The notes under the pieces: model-generated
What the model saw: only the letters and a program-made list of their open reading frames with translations
What the model was told of the DNA's origin: nothing
Database searches by the model: none
NCBI GenBank assembly: GCA_036897485.1
Contig: JAYMTF010000176.1
Location: forward strand, 1 to 47,445
Direction: 5' to 3'
Length of the DNA stretch: 47,445 bases
Origin: Pelargonium nanum
Lineage: Eukaryota; Streptophyta; Magnoliopsida; Geraniales; Geraniaceae
Translations under genes and position numbers: made by a program
Part shown: positions 12,061 through 22,893 of the stretch, piece after piece
Layout: each line of letters opens with the position of its first letter
Position numbering within the stretch: position 1 is the stretch's first letter

Positions 12061-12200
12061 TGTAAATTAAGACAGATTGAGCCAACTGATTTAAGTATTT
12101 CAGATTCTTTTAGGTATCCGGTTCGAATCTTCCGACCTGCTGACGGTATAAGGTGGGTTATTTGAGTTTTAAGGAAAAAATTACTCCCTGTTATGTAACT
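12061..12200 (+). mobile_element. tRNA-derived SINE-like element (diverged)
   Basis: The sequence contains a Pol III A-box-like stretch (TTGAGCCAACTGATTTAAG, from about 12077). About 40 bp later comes a good B-box, GGTTCGAATCT, at about 12120-12130. The following GACGGTATAAGGTGGG resembles the body of the SINE at 34856-35036. Possible diverged target duplications are TTGTAAATTAAG (about 12060) and ATGTAACTTAAC (about 12192). The match is partial, so the boundaries are rough. Confidence 0.45.
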
Positions 12201-12529
12201 TAACTGATAAAACAAGAAAGTAGATGTAACAATTATGATAGAAAGATGCGAACTGCATAAATTACCCAATGTACAATCGATCTAATCAAATGATCAAATT
12301 TATTAGGTAAAATAATAAAATGGACCAAATCATATGAGACCAAAAATTCACACATTTTATATTAAATAGTGTATTGTAGTTTTTATCCTCTAGGGGTAAA
12401 AATGTTCTATTCATAAGGTTATGGGTATTTTCGTCTATCTTGGTTAATGTTGTCCAAAAGAAACTTCTTGGAGCCTAGAGTGGGCCCGAGAAAAGTAATA
12501 GTGAAGCGCGAGTAGGAGAGGAGAGGTGT

Positions 12530-12710
12530 AGCAATGCGCGACACGTGTGTCGACGACATCTTGGTGTATAACCTGACACGACTCTGTGTTTTCATTGGAC
12601 GAGTTCATGAAAACTCGGTGGAACACACGCACCTGAGTTTTTTTCAGGGAGGACAATTGCTGATCGTACACGTGTACGCGACAAATCGAGCAAGACAGAG
12701 ACGTCAACAC
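12530..12710. promoter_or_regulatory. G-box region with a 14-bp palindrome
   Basis: Two ACACGTGT sites lie about 125 bp apart. One is in CGACACGTGTGTCG at about 12539-12552. The other is in the perfect 14-bp palindrome CGTACACGTGTACG at 12665-12678. The interval is also richer in CpG than its surroundings. No gene start is visible nearby: the AGO6 stop is about 1.5 kb away on the opposite side. It could be a regulatory patch or part of a decayed transposon. Confidence 0.3.
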
Positions 12711-12922
12711 TTTCTATGAGATTTCTTGACCCACATTGACCGTTTTGACCACCAAATTTGTGTATTTTCTCATTTTTTTATGAGCAAGCTATTGGTCATA
12801 TGATGTGACTAAAACAACCATTCAACCATAAAGAGAATATATAATGAAAACGCAATCCCATTTCCTCATATTGGGCCTGGCCAGCCCATACAAATCACAG
12901 CCTTGTGAAGCTATCTTCTACC

Positions 12923-13513
12923 TAGAGGCGACGAGCTGACGATTCGTGCTAACGTGTTGTATTGAAAATTAGATATATTACACGTTAAACAATCATGTCC
13001 TAGTGTCAACATGACACCTTTAATAACCGTGTTGGCGTGTCCCATTTTGCCTAAAGACGATGGAAATTGTTATTGATGTTTCTCTTACCCTCTACTTTCA
13101 CTTGTACTTAAAGCACAATATATTGAACCATAGGTGTAAACATGTGAGAAAAGATATGATGAAAACAAATAAGATATGTGACACATAGAAGAGAATTAGC
13201 GACTAACCAATATGATTTAACAATGTTAACATATTATTTTAACATTAATCATGTTATTGTGTGTATGTGTTCATGTCGGACGAGATGACAACAAATTAAA
13301 TGTGTGCGACAAAAAAAGAGGATAACAAGTGACTAACCAATATGATTTAATAGTGTTAACTTACTACTTATCGTTAATAATGTTTTTTCTCATCGTGCGT
13401 GTTCAAATTCTCCCACACAAACACGACACGGTTATGAACATGTCAATCTCAAAACAAGCTTATACAGTGACGTGTTCGTGTCGGGCCACATATGTTGCAA
13501 ATTGCAACCTCTA
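12923..13513. mobile_element. hAT-like non-autonomous element (candidate)
   Basis: The left end begins TAGAGGCGACGAGCTGACGA and the right end read inward begins TAGAGGTTGCAA. This is close to the TAGRGGTGGCAA-type termini of hAT elements. The interior is the CGTGTT/AACACG/GTGTCG-rich sequence shared with other copies in the window and has no transposase frame. The expected 8-bp target duplication is not clean (CTTCTACC against CTCATCCC), so this could be an old copy or a wrong boundary. Confidence 0.4.
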
Positions 13514-14178
13514 CTCATCCCTCTCTCAGCAATAATTAGTACTCCCATACTGGATACTGCAATGACATGCAACAAATGCAAGTGCAATAATCACCACTAA
13601 CCACAAAGTCAAATAAAAACTCAACAAAGCAGTTGGGAGTTGGTCTATGAAGTTAAAGCTCTATTGTTGAAAATATATGCAACAACACTCAATAAAAGCC
13701 ATAGTGTACCACAAAACCAAGTTAATAAACACCATTCACCTACGCGATGGACTCTCCTTAACATTTCTCTAGCCGTAGACTTCATTCTAATAAAACCAAC
13801 AAATCGACTCACAGTAGACCCTATCCTACCATCCAAACAACCCCCTTAGGATCACACAGTACCAAAATCGGAAACCATATATATGCATAAACACTTAACC
13901 AAGGTTTTGATGCTTACATGATTTCTAACACAAAGCTGGTCTAAGCCTTCATAAATATAATAATATGGTCGAAAACCTAACAGTCTAGGCCAAAAAAGTT
14001 TCACGGATGTCTAACTAGCCAGTTCTATCTCCTTGGTTTTCAATGCTTACTAAAGAGTTGACTTTTTGTGTAACCTGTGCCTAACTCAACAAAAATTGGG
14101 GTTACCTGTCTATATGTACAATCCCTGTACACTACAGTGTTGAAAAAACAGTCAACTTGCAAGTATTTACCGCGGAGC
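13514..14178. other. 3' flank of AGO6
   Basis: This should contain the AGO6 3'UTR (minus strand, leftward from 14178). I could not fix a polyadenylation site. The open frames here are short and overlap on both strands. No other feature was recognised. Confidence 0.5.
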
Positions 14179-17100
14179 TCAACAAAAGAACATCGAACCT
14201 TGGACATTCTCATGTAACCTAGGGAGTTCAGGAACTGGAACTGCCCCAGCTGATGTGATGCCGTTCTGTACTGAAGAGGTCTCCGACAAATCCTCGAACT
14301 TTATAAATTGTGCCATCTGTGCTGCAGCGTGGTGGGCGTAGCAGATAGGAGCGACTGCAGTTAGGAGACATTAGTGAGATGAAGCAGCAATAGCAAACAG
14401 CAAAATGTTACTTTTTTCATGCTTAAGTCAATAAGGTGGAGAATAGGTTACCGATTGAAACTGCAGAGGTACTCCTTTGGTATCTGAATAAAGTGAAAAA
14501 TAAATGAAAAATGAGAATAGAGAATTCATTTAATTTCAGTCACTTTTGAGTAGAGAATGTAATTGCTTACACATATGATAGCGAATGGACTAAATTTTGC
14601 AAGTCGTCAGGAGAGAAACCTATTTCGTCAAGCAAGACATGATAGTGTGTGGGCCGAGAAGTTCCCTATCATAAGGTCAATGATGGAAGACAAAAGTTAT
14701 GGACATAAAAATGTATCTAAAGTTGTTAAGTATTAGCATAACAGACAAAAAAGAAATGACCACAATACTTCGTCTTTGTTTCGATAATGTTAAGGACTGG
14801 GAGGATAAAACTAATGCCTTTTGTCAGATTCTCTTGTATCTTTTATGGATTGAGATCTTTCAGAGGTAGACTCTTGACTCTTGAGGGTGCTTCCCCGTAT
14901 ATTTTGTCATGTTGCTGGTTAGGTGGGTAATGTAAATTGTTAGTCTGAGAGTTAGTTATCTGGAGTAACCATGGACATAGCATTCTCGCCAAACTACCTA
15001 AATTTATGTTCAGGCTTCTTATGAGTGGCTCAGTCCGGTAAATTTTGCAACTCTCTCTCTCTCTAAGTGGACAAAAAGGTGCTTTCACCCCATATTCTTA
15101 GAACTTAATCGGGTATTTAATCTCTAGAAAAGCACAAATAGTATAGAATCCAGAACATGTTTATGATCCTAAGAAAAACTTACAATCATCCCAGACTGAG
15201 CGCACATGTAGAAGTCGTAGTTTCTTGGATGCACAATTTTTTTGTCCACAACTGTCCCTGTAGAGATGAGAGCGAGCATGAGTACAGCAGGCATTGAGTG
15301 AAACATAGGTAAAGTAACAAAAAGAAATGGCACCTGGTGGAACATTTTCATTGGAATCAGCTCGGAACAGCCTTGTGTGGTGATTCTTCTGGCCCACAAT
15401 CACAGTGAATTTTGGAATGTCTTCCTCACCAAGATGCTGGTAAGCCTGCAATAAAAGATATCGACTTTCAAAACAGAACATCAGCAACAAGAAAAGACAA
15501 CAAGGGGCCACAAGCTAGTTCTGGTAGCAGTGCCATGAGAACCTGGGATCAATTCCTGCCAACATCCAAAACGGTCATATGCAGGAAAGAAGCATCATTC
15601 AAAGTATTTGCGGGCAGACAGATATAAAAAATATACCTATATATCTATCTGAATGTGAGCATACATCAGTCATGTAATTAAAATAATTAAATAGTACTTT
15701 AAGATGACAACAGTTTCAGAAGATATATTGATTATTAGAACAGGGATTTGTATTTCATTTAAATAACATATCATGGACAAGGGTGGTAGATGCAAGTCAA
15801 ATGAGCAAGTCCAAATCTTATAAAAAATTGAGCCCTGAAAGTTTCATTTGAAACAATATTAGAACTAAAATGTACTCTAGGAGAGAACCTTTATCATTTG
15901 CTCCAGCTCCTTGTCCAAAACTTGGTTAAATTGAGATTCGCTCACTCCATCCCTGTCAATATATAGCACAGTAATTGAATAAAATGGAACATGACTCTAA
16001 ATGATTCATTATAAATTGATAAGCAAAGGTACGGAAAGCATACCCACACATTTCACTCGTGCAATAACAAAAATATATGCAAACATATTGCCGACACCAA
16101 GCATATTTTTAAGACCACAAGGAGAAATTGCTTACTTCTAAGTTCATATAGTAATAAAATGTAAAATATAGATCGCATGTTCTGAATGTCCAATATCCCT
16201 TATGAAAGCGAAATGACAGTTAATCAGATCCAATAATGAACAACCGACAATAGACTCGTCGGGTTCAAAGCATCTCAGAAAGTATTATGAATATTCAAGA
16301 ATGGAGTCTGCTTAGATAATGAATGTCCAGTTCTTCAAACACATGCGTAGGCACTTTTTCTTCAAGTAGCTTCTAGATCTTGGATTTTTAAGATAAATTA
16401 TTAGACTTGCTAGGAACAAATTATAGGTTCGATTAAAAATTCAGACTCCAATTTTTTGGGGTTAATGAAAGGTGTCTAAACCAAAGATCACTCGACTAAT
16501 CCCAACATTGTCAAAGGACACAACTGGTGGCTGCCCCCATGCCATAAGGACACAAATTCAAATACAAGATCTCTGTTTTCCTGAGGCGGGAGATCCTGGC
16601 CACTGAACATGTTTGTTTGAAGCAGCAACAAGAAGCTAATTATCTGCATGACCATTTATGCTCTGATAGATGTGATGCAATAATCAAGCTTCAAGACAAA
16701 CAGTGTTATGCTACATAAGGCCTTCTGGTGAAAAAAACATTTAAAATCCAACCAACCCAAGGCCCCAAAATAAACACAATTAAGCATTATTAAGATTTAA
16801 TGAATGAGTTTTTTCAAGACAGAGATAAATATAACTGAACATATTCCATATGATGAAATGATACCTGAACACAATAATCCGTTTGGGTTTGACTCCACGA
16901 CTTGTTCTAAAGAACTCCACAAGCAGTTCCCTATAGAACAAGTAATATTAACATGTATTAAGCAATGCAATGGTACTAACATTAGTATTTGTACCTCAAG
17001 GGGCTGAGAATACATATACAGAAGATTAAGAAATATATTATGAAATAATTCATTACATCATATTTTGATATTCTGAAATCAATGAATCAATGTTGAACGA

Positions 17101-20100
17101 CCTAGAGAATGTATGTAATTATTGATAACTTGTCATGTGATCTTATAACTATGAAATAAATAATTACATGCCAATTCTATGTGATTCATTTGAATACCTC
17201 ATGATTCCATCATCAACTCCATTTGGTAAGGGCTTGTATAAGGAATCAATGATCTCAGACTTAGGTGACTGTGTCCTTACAGATGCTTTGTACCTTGAAA
17301 TCAGCGGCCAAGACAAAGAGCCAACAACCTGTAGGTTTGAACATATGAAAGTAGTAACATTAAAATTAAGTTTGTCAAGCAAAGTAAAAACAAAATCGTG
17401 CACAAAAAAGAAAAAGAAATCATGGACAGATTACCGCAGCTATAGATGGAATATCTGATCGGCCAGGAGATCCATGAGACACATCCATACCCAAAATCAT
17501 TGTTGGAACATCGGTTATCAATGGGATGCATGAGTTGTGCTCTATTGCCAGCAAAGAATTTATTCCTCCTAGCTATAAAACCAAACATGATAAAAAGCTA
17601 GCAATAACAGTGCATTGATAACATAAACATGTACATACTGTTTCACTTTACCTTGGAATTGATCTTAAGAAGTACATTTGTGAGATACTGGTCATTAATT
17701 TTAGCAGGGGAAATACATTGTGTGGCAAATCCAATATCACAAAGACATCTCTTCTTCCAGGGTCCTGGATATTTAAGAGAATACAAATTTATAAGATAAT
17801 CAAAAGAAGAAAAATCTAACCAACAAGATAAAGCCATACCATAAATACTGGAGTTTTTCTTCTCTGGCAAGACACAAAGTATGAACTCGGGAACATTTGG
17901 AAGCTTATTCATAAGCAGATCAATCATCTTTTCTACTCTAGCAATAGGGCTAGCTCTTCTAGATTGTGAATCTTCCTCAATTAATGCATACGGGCGTTCA
18001 ATATGCTTCATTGATATATAGGAGAAAAAGATAGAGGGAGAGTATAATCAATAAAAAAACAAATAAAAAAAACAAAACAATTTTAAGCAGGAGAGGATGG
18101 AATCTACCATGCCCTTTTTCATTCCACAACTGATAAGCTCACGGGAGATATAACTAGTATCACAGCGGGTGGAAAAGTTGACAACAGCCCAACAACTAAT
18201 ATTCATAGGGTTAAAAACCGTCTGCAATCAAAAGGTGGGAACAATCACTATAAGCTGCTAATTCAGTTAATCCAACATTAACCAGATTACGATCTGCTCA
18301 ACAAGAGAAATCAAACATCTTTTCTTTCAGATATTAAAAACATCAAAATAAGACCTTGTTGTTGAAGTTCCACCGTCCCATTCGGGGGATACAATCCTCA
18401 TCACTACCAACCTTCAACTGTGAATTAAAAAGAAAATTAGAATGCAAACTGGTATCCTTAAAGGAACAAGCACCTTACTACGATCCACTCTTCCCCATAG
18501 GGCCAATTTTTACCTTCGGCGTGTCAAGGACACGGCCATCAACCTCGGACAACTCTTTCTCTATAGAAATACCACATGCAGCAAGCAGTGGATCATCAGC
18601 AAAATTGTATTTTCCCATAGCCTGCAAGATTAAGCTAGCTATAAGATATTGCATCATTGAAAGCAAATAAATGATAATTCAGGTGATTGGCAGTACTTAC
18701 ATCAGTCACAATTTTGATTCTTTCATGAGGTTTTTGTCTTGATTTTTCAACTAAAGCGGCTCTCTGCATTACAGATAGTGCTTTTGTATATCGCTGAAGT
18801 GATACGAGCGAACAGACCTGAAATACCAAAAAGAAAGAGAATGAAATTCATAGTGGAAGGGTGTGCTTTTGTGTAAACTAAATTTGCAGACCTCCAATGG
18901 TAGATAGTAGGGCCGTTTTGGTCTCCCAACTACAAGGCATGGCAGGTATGCAGAATAGGTGAGTTCTATGCCACAGTGTTTGATAAAATACTCGTAAACA
19001 GTAATCTCTTCTGCCTGCTCTTCACCATTTCCACTGTCGCCATTTCTCAACTTCATCGAAAAACTAGGAGCAAAATTAACCAACTTAGACCTTTTACAGG
19101 TATGAAGAGTATAAACATTTTAAGAAAATCACATACTATTGCTGATTGCAGGGCTTATCACTCAAACCGATAATTTTGAATTCCATGCCAGTGTGGTTTG
19201 TTTTAACCCGCATATTCTTTAACATCTTTTTTGCCTGCACATTGCAAAAAGAAAAAATTCATGAGACAAACATTAAAGCTGAATCTAGCCAGCAAAGTTT
19301 AGCAGCTCTCTACCTTCACCCAATCAATGTTCCGAACATCTCTGGCATTTTGGTTTGCTTTTAAAAAATCAAGCACAGGTCCAGGCTTCAGGATCAGCGT
19401 TGTTGATACATCTGCATAGATTACAGATGCAGCGATATCAACAGACAGGTACAACAGTACAAGCAGAAAGATACAGTTATAGTGTTTGGAAGAGATAATA
19501 AGGATTAGTACCCATATTAAGAGATAAACCGCCCTGAGTTTGACAAAAGCTAGAATGGAAACCCTGAACACCAACTGCACCTCCTCCGATGTCATTGAAG
19601 TTCCTAGAGTCATCGTTAAAGAATGACTGCCTCACCAAAAGACACCCTCTGCCGATCAATGGTCATACAGTTCATAAAGTTAACGCTGACAGCATAATAA
19701 AAGCCACTTTATCTGCCAAACAAAATAAACAAATGCAGACAAAAGCACCTGTTAGCTGCTTGTTGTCTCAGTATAATGTCAAGTACCCTGAGTGCACCCA
19801 GAGTATGATTATCTGTCTCATTTCCTTCGAGGGCAAGAGTAATATACTTCAGAGGTACTTTCGCAGCATAGCTTATCTCTAACTTGAAAGTCCTTGACTT
19901 GAAAACATGCCTTGACCGTTTAGCAGTTGTACTGTGACTTCCACTGCCACCAGAACTCCCATTTTCACTGCCACAATGTAGAGTGCACGTAAGCCACTAA
20001 GTCTGAAAGCAAAATGATTTCCAAATCCACAACTGTAGAAGGAAATGACAAAAGAACTCACCATTTTGCAAATGAATCCTCAAGCACCACCGTGAACTCA

Positions 20101-20572
20101 AACTTGTTCTGTGGTAGAGGACCTGCGGTGAACAAAGTTTTCTCACCGTCATATGCAAACCTCTTATTATCAAGTTCAGAAGAGTACGTTTGGTAAAGCC
20201 TGTCAATCAATTTTCTTCCAATTCCCTTGCCTTCAACAATTCCTTTATCTTCTGAAGTAATTGAAACCTAAAATATGGCATAATAAGTATGACACAAGAA
20301 ACAACATGCACTTCAAAGAAAATGAAGGGGAAAAAGAATTATAAACATACACTATATTGGTAAAAGACCACATCCGGGGCATTAATGGACACTTTAAAAT
20401 GGTTGGTGAGCAAAGGTACATGTTTCCCACCACTCCCAAACCCACACCTACTGATGATAGTATACTTAGGAAGGTTCTTCTGTTCTGGCTTCACATCAGG
20501 TGGTGTAATTGCAGGTTCGGAGAGCAAAGGTTGGGACCTATCTGCTTCCCCAGTACCTTCCACCTCATCCAT
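14179..20572 (-). CDS. AGO6: ARGONAUTE 6-type protein (AGO4/6/9 clade)
   Basis: Twenty-two coding exons, in transcription order: 20572-20351, 20267-20062, 19967-19749, 19648-19512, 19411-19314, 19234-19137, 19063-18892, 18817-18701, 18621-18514, 18417-18355, 18221-18108, 18005-17840, 17764-17652, 17572-17435, 17328-17198, 16930-16865, 15952-15889, 15445-15334, 15257-15184, 14665-14571, 14483-14452 and 14354-14179. All phases join, giving 906 aa. N domain, PAZ (roughly 270-390) and PIWI (roughly 560-870) follow in order. The slicer tetrad is complete: Asp641 (GMDVSHG), Glu682, Asp724 (RDGVSE) and His856 (YAHHAA). The protein ends MFFC, as in plant Argonautes. The start region (DVVFYQYSV) and overall sequence match what I recall of Arabidopsis AGO6 better than AGO4. 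AGO6 loads 24-nt siRNAs and directs DNA methylation at Pol V transcripts in the nucleus. Adjacency to COP1 supports the call. Confidence 0.95.
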
Positions 20573-20593
20573 CTTTGTCCCGGAGCCAGAAGT

Positions 20594-22362
20594 CTACAGC
20601 CTTCAATGCAAGAGATTCAATAATTATTTTGAATGGAAGGCCAATTGTCAAGCACATATCCTTGCATAAATGATGGTGAAAGGAACAAAAACCCAAGAAG
20701 GGTACGTGCCAAAGGTCACATAAAGCTAGAGACTATAAAACTATAAAAAAAAACAACCATAACCTGATCTTTTTCGAATAACAATTAGGAAAAGTATATG
20801 TTGCATCACTTGGGAAACTAGGCACGTGAAAAGAAATTTACAAGTCAAGAAAGTAGAAGATTTTGTCTGAGAGATAAAATAAGAATATAACAAAGTATTT
20901 GAAAACTTAAAGTTGGATGTTTAACTTAGAAATGCGGTTATTTTTTGAATGAGTTGCACAAAAGGCAGGATGAAAAAGAGCTGTAATTCCATAGTCACCA
21001 CACCGCTCTTATAATTTATTCATCTTTATACCTACATGTCACTCCTTGGATCAAAAGTAAAGGTCATACACAAACCAGTATCTATGCTGATGTAAGAGCG
21101 CAAAAGACTACTCATGGACAATTAGAAGCCTAGAGATAGGTCAGAAAACCCCTAAAAAATATCACCTGACAAACAAACCTTAAAGGCACTTTCTACAGAG
21201 TACTTAGACTGTACTATAAAATATCATCCCCTTGGAGGGAAATATACTTCCACAATAAAGCAATAATATGAACTTTTTACTAAGATTTATGTAAATCAAA
21301 TGCTAAACTGAAATTCTAATGACAAAATTTTACCTGTACTGACACAAACAAGTGCATGCATTTAGTAAAGCATATAAAAACGTCAAAACTAAAAGACAAA
21401 TTAAATATGTAAACAAGTAGGGAATAGATACCTCCAGCATGAAGCTACAGGAATCATAATTGTATAGAAGTATAGATCATTAAGTTCAATCAACAAATAC
21501 GCAAAATATCCAAACCAGCCATTGTTGACAGAAGCATACCTACATTCTCACTATGCACATAGGTGAACATACAATTCACAGTTGAGTTACCAAACCACAC
21601 AGTAAAATTAGCCCCAACATAAGAGGTCTACAGCGCAATTACACACACTGAAGTACGATTATAAATTACAGAGACTAATGCAGCAAAATGAGGACAAATT
21701 AAACATGAACAGAAGTTAAGTAATCGCAATACTATAGAACATTAAGTTAAATCAACAAAGATGCAAGATGTTCAAAACAGCCATTGTTGACATAAGCATA
21801 CCTACATTCTCACTATGCACAGAAATGAACATACAATTCCAGTTGAGTAACCAAACCGCACAGTAAAATTAGCCCCAACATAAGAGGTCTACACTCTACA
21901 GCACAACCACACACACTGAAGCACGATTATAAGTTACAGAGGCCAATGCGGCAAAATGAGATCAAATTAAACATGAACAGAAGTTAAGTAATCACAATAC
22001 CATAGAACATCAAGTTCAATCAACAAAGACGCAAAATGTTCAAAACATCCATTGTTGACAGAAACATATCTACATACCTACATTCTCACTATGCACAGAG
22101 ATGAACATACAATTCACAGTTGAGTAACTGAGCCGTACAGTAAAATTAGCCCCAAAATAAGAGGTCTACAGCACAACCACGCACACCGAGGAACGATTAT
22201 AAGTTACAGAGACCAATGCAGCAAAAATTAACCGTTCACAGCAGGATCAGGATCAAAATGAGCAGCAAAAAATAACGCGATACAAGCAGCGATGTGATAA
22301 CAAAAGAAGAAGAAAACAAGCATGCAGTGGAAAAGAAAATCGAAAGCTCGCAAAAATCGCAC
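20594..22362 (-). other. Predicted 5'UTR intron of AGO6
   Basis: Upstream of the AGO6 ATG the minus strand has an acceptor-like TGTAG (exon resuming at 20593) and, 1.77 kb further up, a donor-like CGGAG|GTGCGA at 22363/22362. The interval has no coding exon. A leader intron would connect the ATG to the short upstream exon and the TATA-like site near 22514-22522. This is inferred from splice-site appearance only. A separate transcription start nearer the ATG is the alternative. Confidence 0.5.
21471..22230. repeat. Three-copy tandem repeat, 262-268 bp period
   Basis: Units begin near 21471, 21733 and 22001. Each contains, in order, TATAGAACATTAAGTTCAAT-like, CCATTGTTGACA, ACATTCTCACTATGCACA, TTAGCCCCAACATAAGAGGT and AACATGAACAGAAGTTAAGT. 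The CCATTGTTGACA landmark recurs at about 21519, 21781 and 22049. Copies differ by scattered substitutions and a few indels; the third is truncated at its 3' end. The whole array lies in the predicted AGO6 leader intron and has no open frame. Confidence 0.88.
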
Positions 22363-22484
22363 CTCCGAGGAAGATTTTCTAGGGTTTCAGGGAACCAGGC
22401 TGAAACGAAGACGACGACAAGTGACTCGTTTGCCTCTTTGCAGAGACTGAGAGTGTTGCTCGAGACTGGAGGGAAAGAGAGCTC

Positions 22485-22893
22485 CGCAGAAGAACTAAAT
22501 TTTTGGTAAATTACTATTTATATTTTTATATTATTTCTTCAAATGCTTCGCGAGACACCGTACGATCTGTTTTGATCAAATATTTACCGTTGATTATGAT
22601 GAATCACGGTCCGTCGTTTTGGATTTGACGGTAAAGACGATCAAACCTTGTTTTGACTGTATATGTGCCGTCGATTTCGATGAAGAACGGTCTGTTACAA
22701 CAAATGGACGGTTCAGATCGGAAAAGCAGAATAGCTGGTGGTTGACTGCTGACGTGGACGGTTCTGCTCCTCAGGAAACAATATTCTGGACCCACCGTCT
22801 CTCCGGCATCTCCAAATCCAGAAAGCCACAACACAATAAACAAACAGTTTTTGATTCAACCAGAGACGAAGAAGAGATACGAGCGCGAGAGAG
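22485..22893. promoter_or_regulatory. Shared AGO6/COP1 head-to-head promoter
   Basis: AGO6 runs left and COP1 runs right, with about 400 bp between the likely AGO6 start and the COP1 ATG. A TATAAATAG site for AGO6 lies on the minus strand at 22514-22522; no clear TATA box is seen for COP1. A 46-bp segment is directly duplicated with an 80-bp offset (22570-22615 and 22650-22695, about 33 of 46 positions identical). Each copy centres on a CCGTYGATTNNGATGAA word followed by ACGGTC. Control of both genes from this interval is inferred from geometry. Confidence 0.6.
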
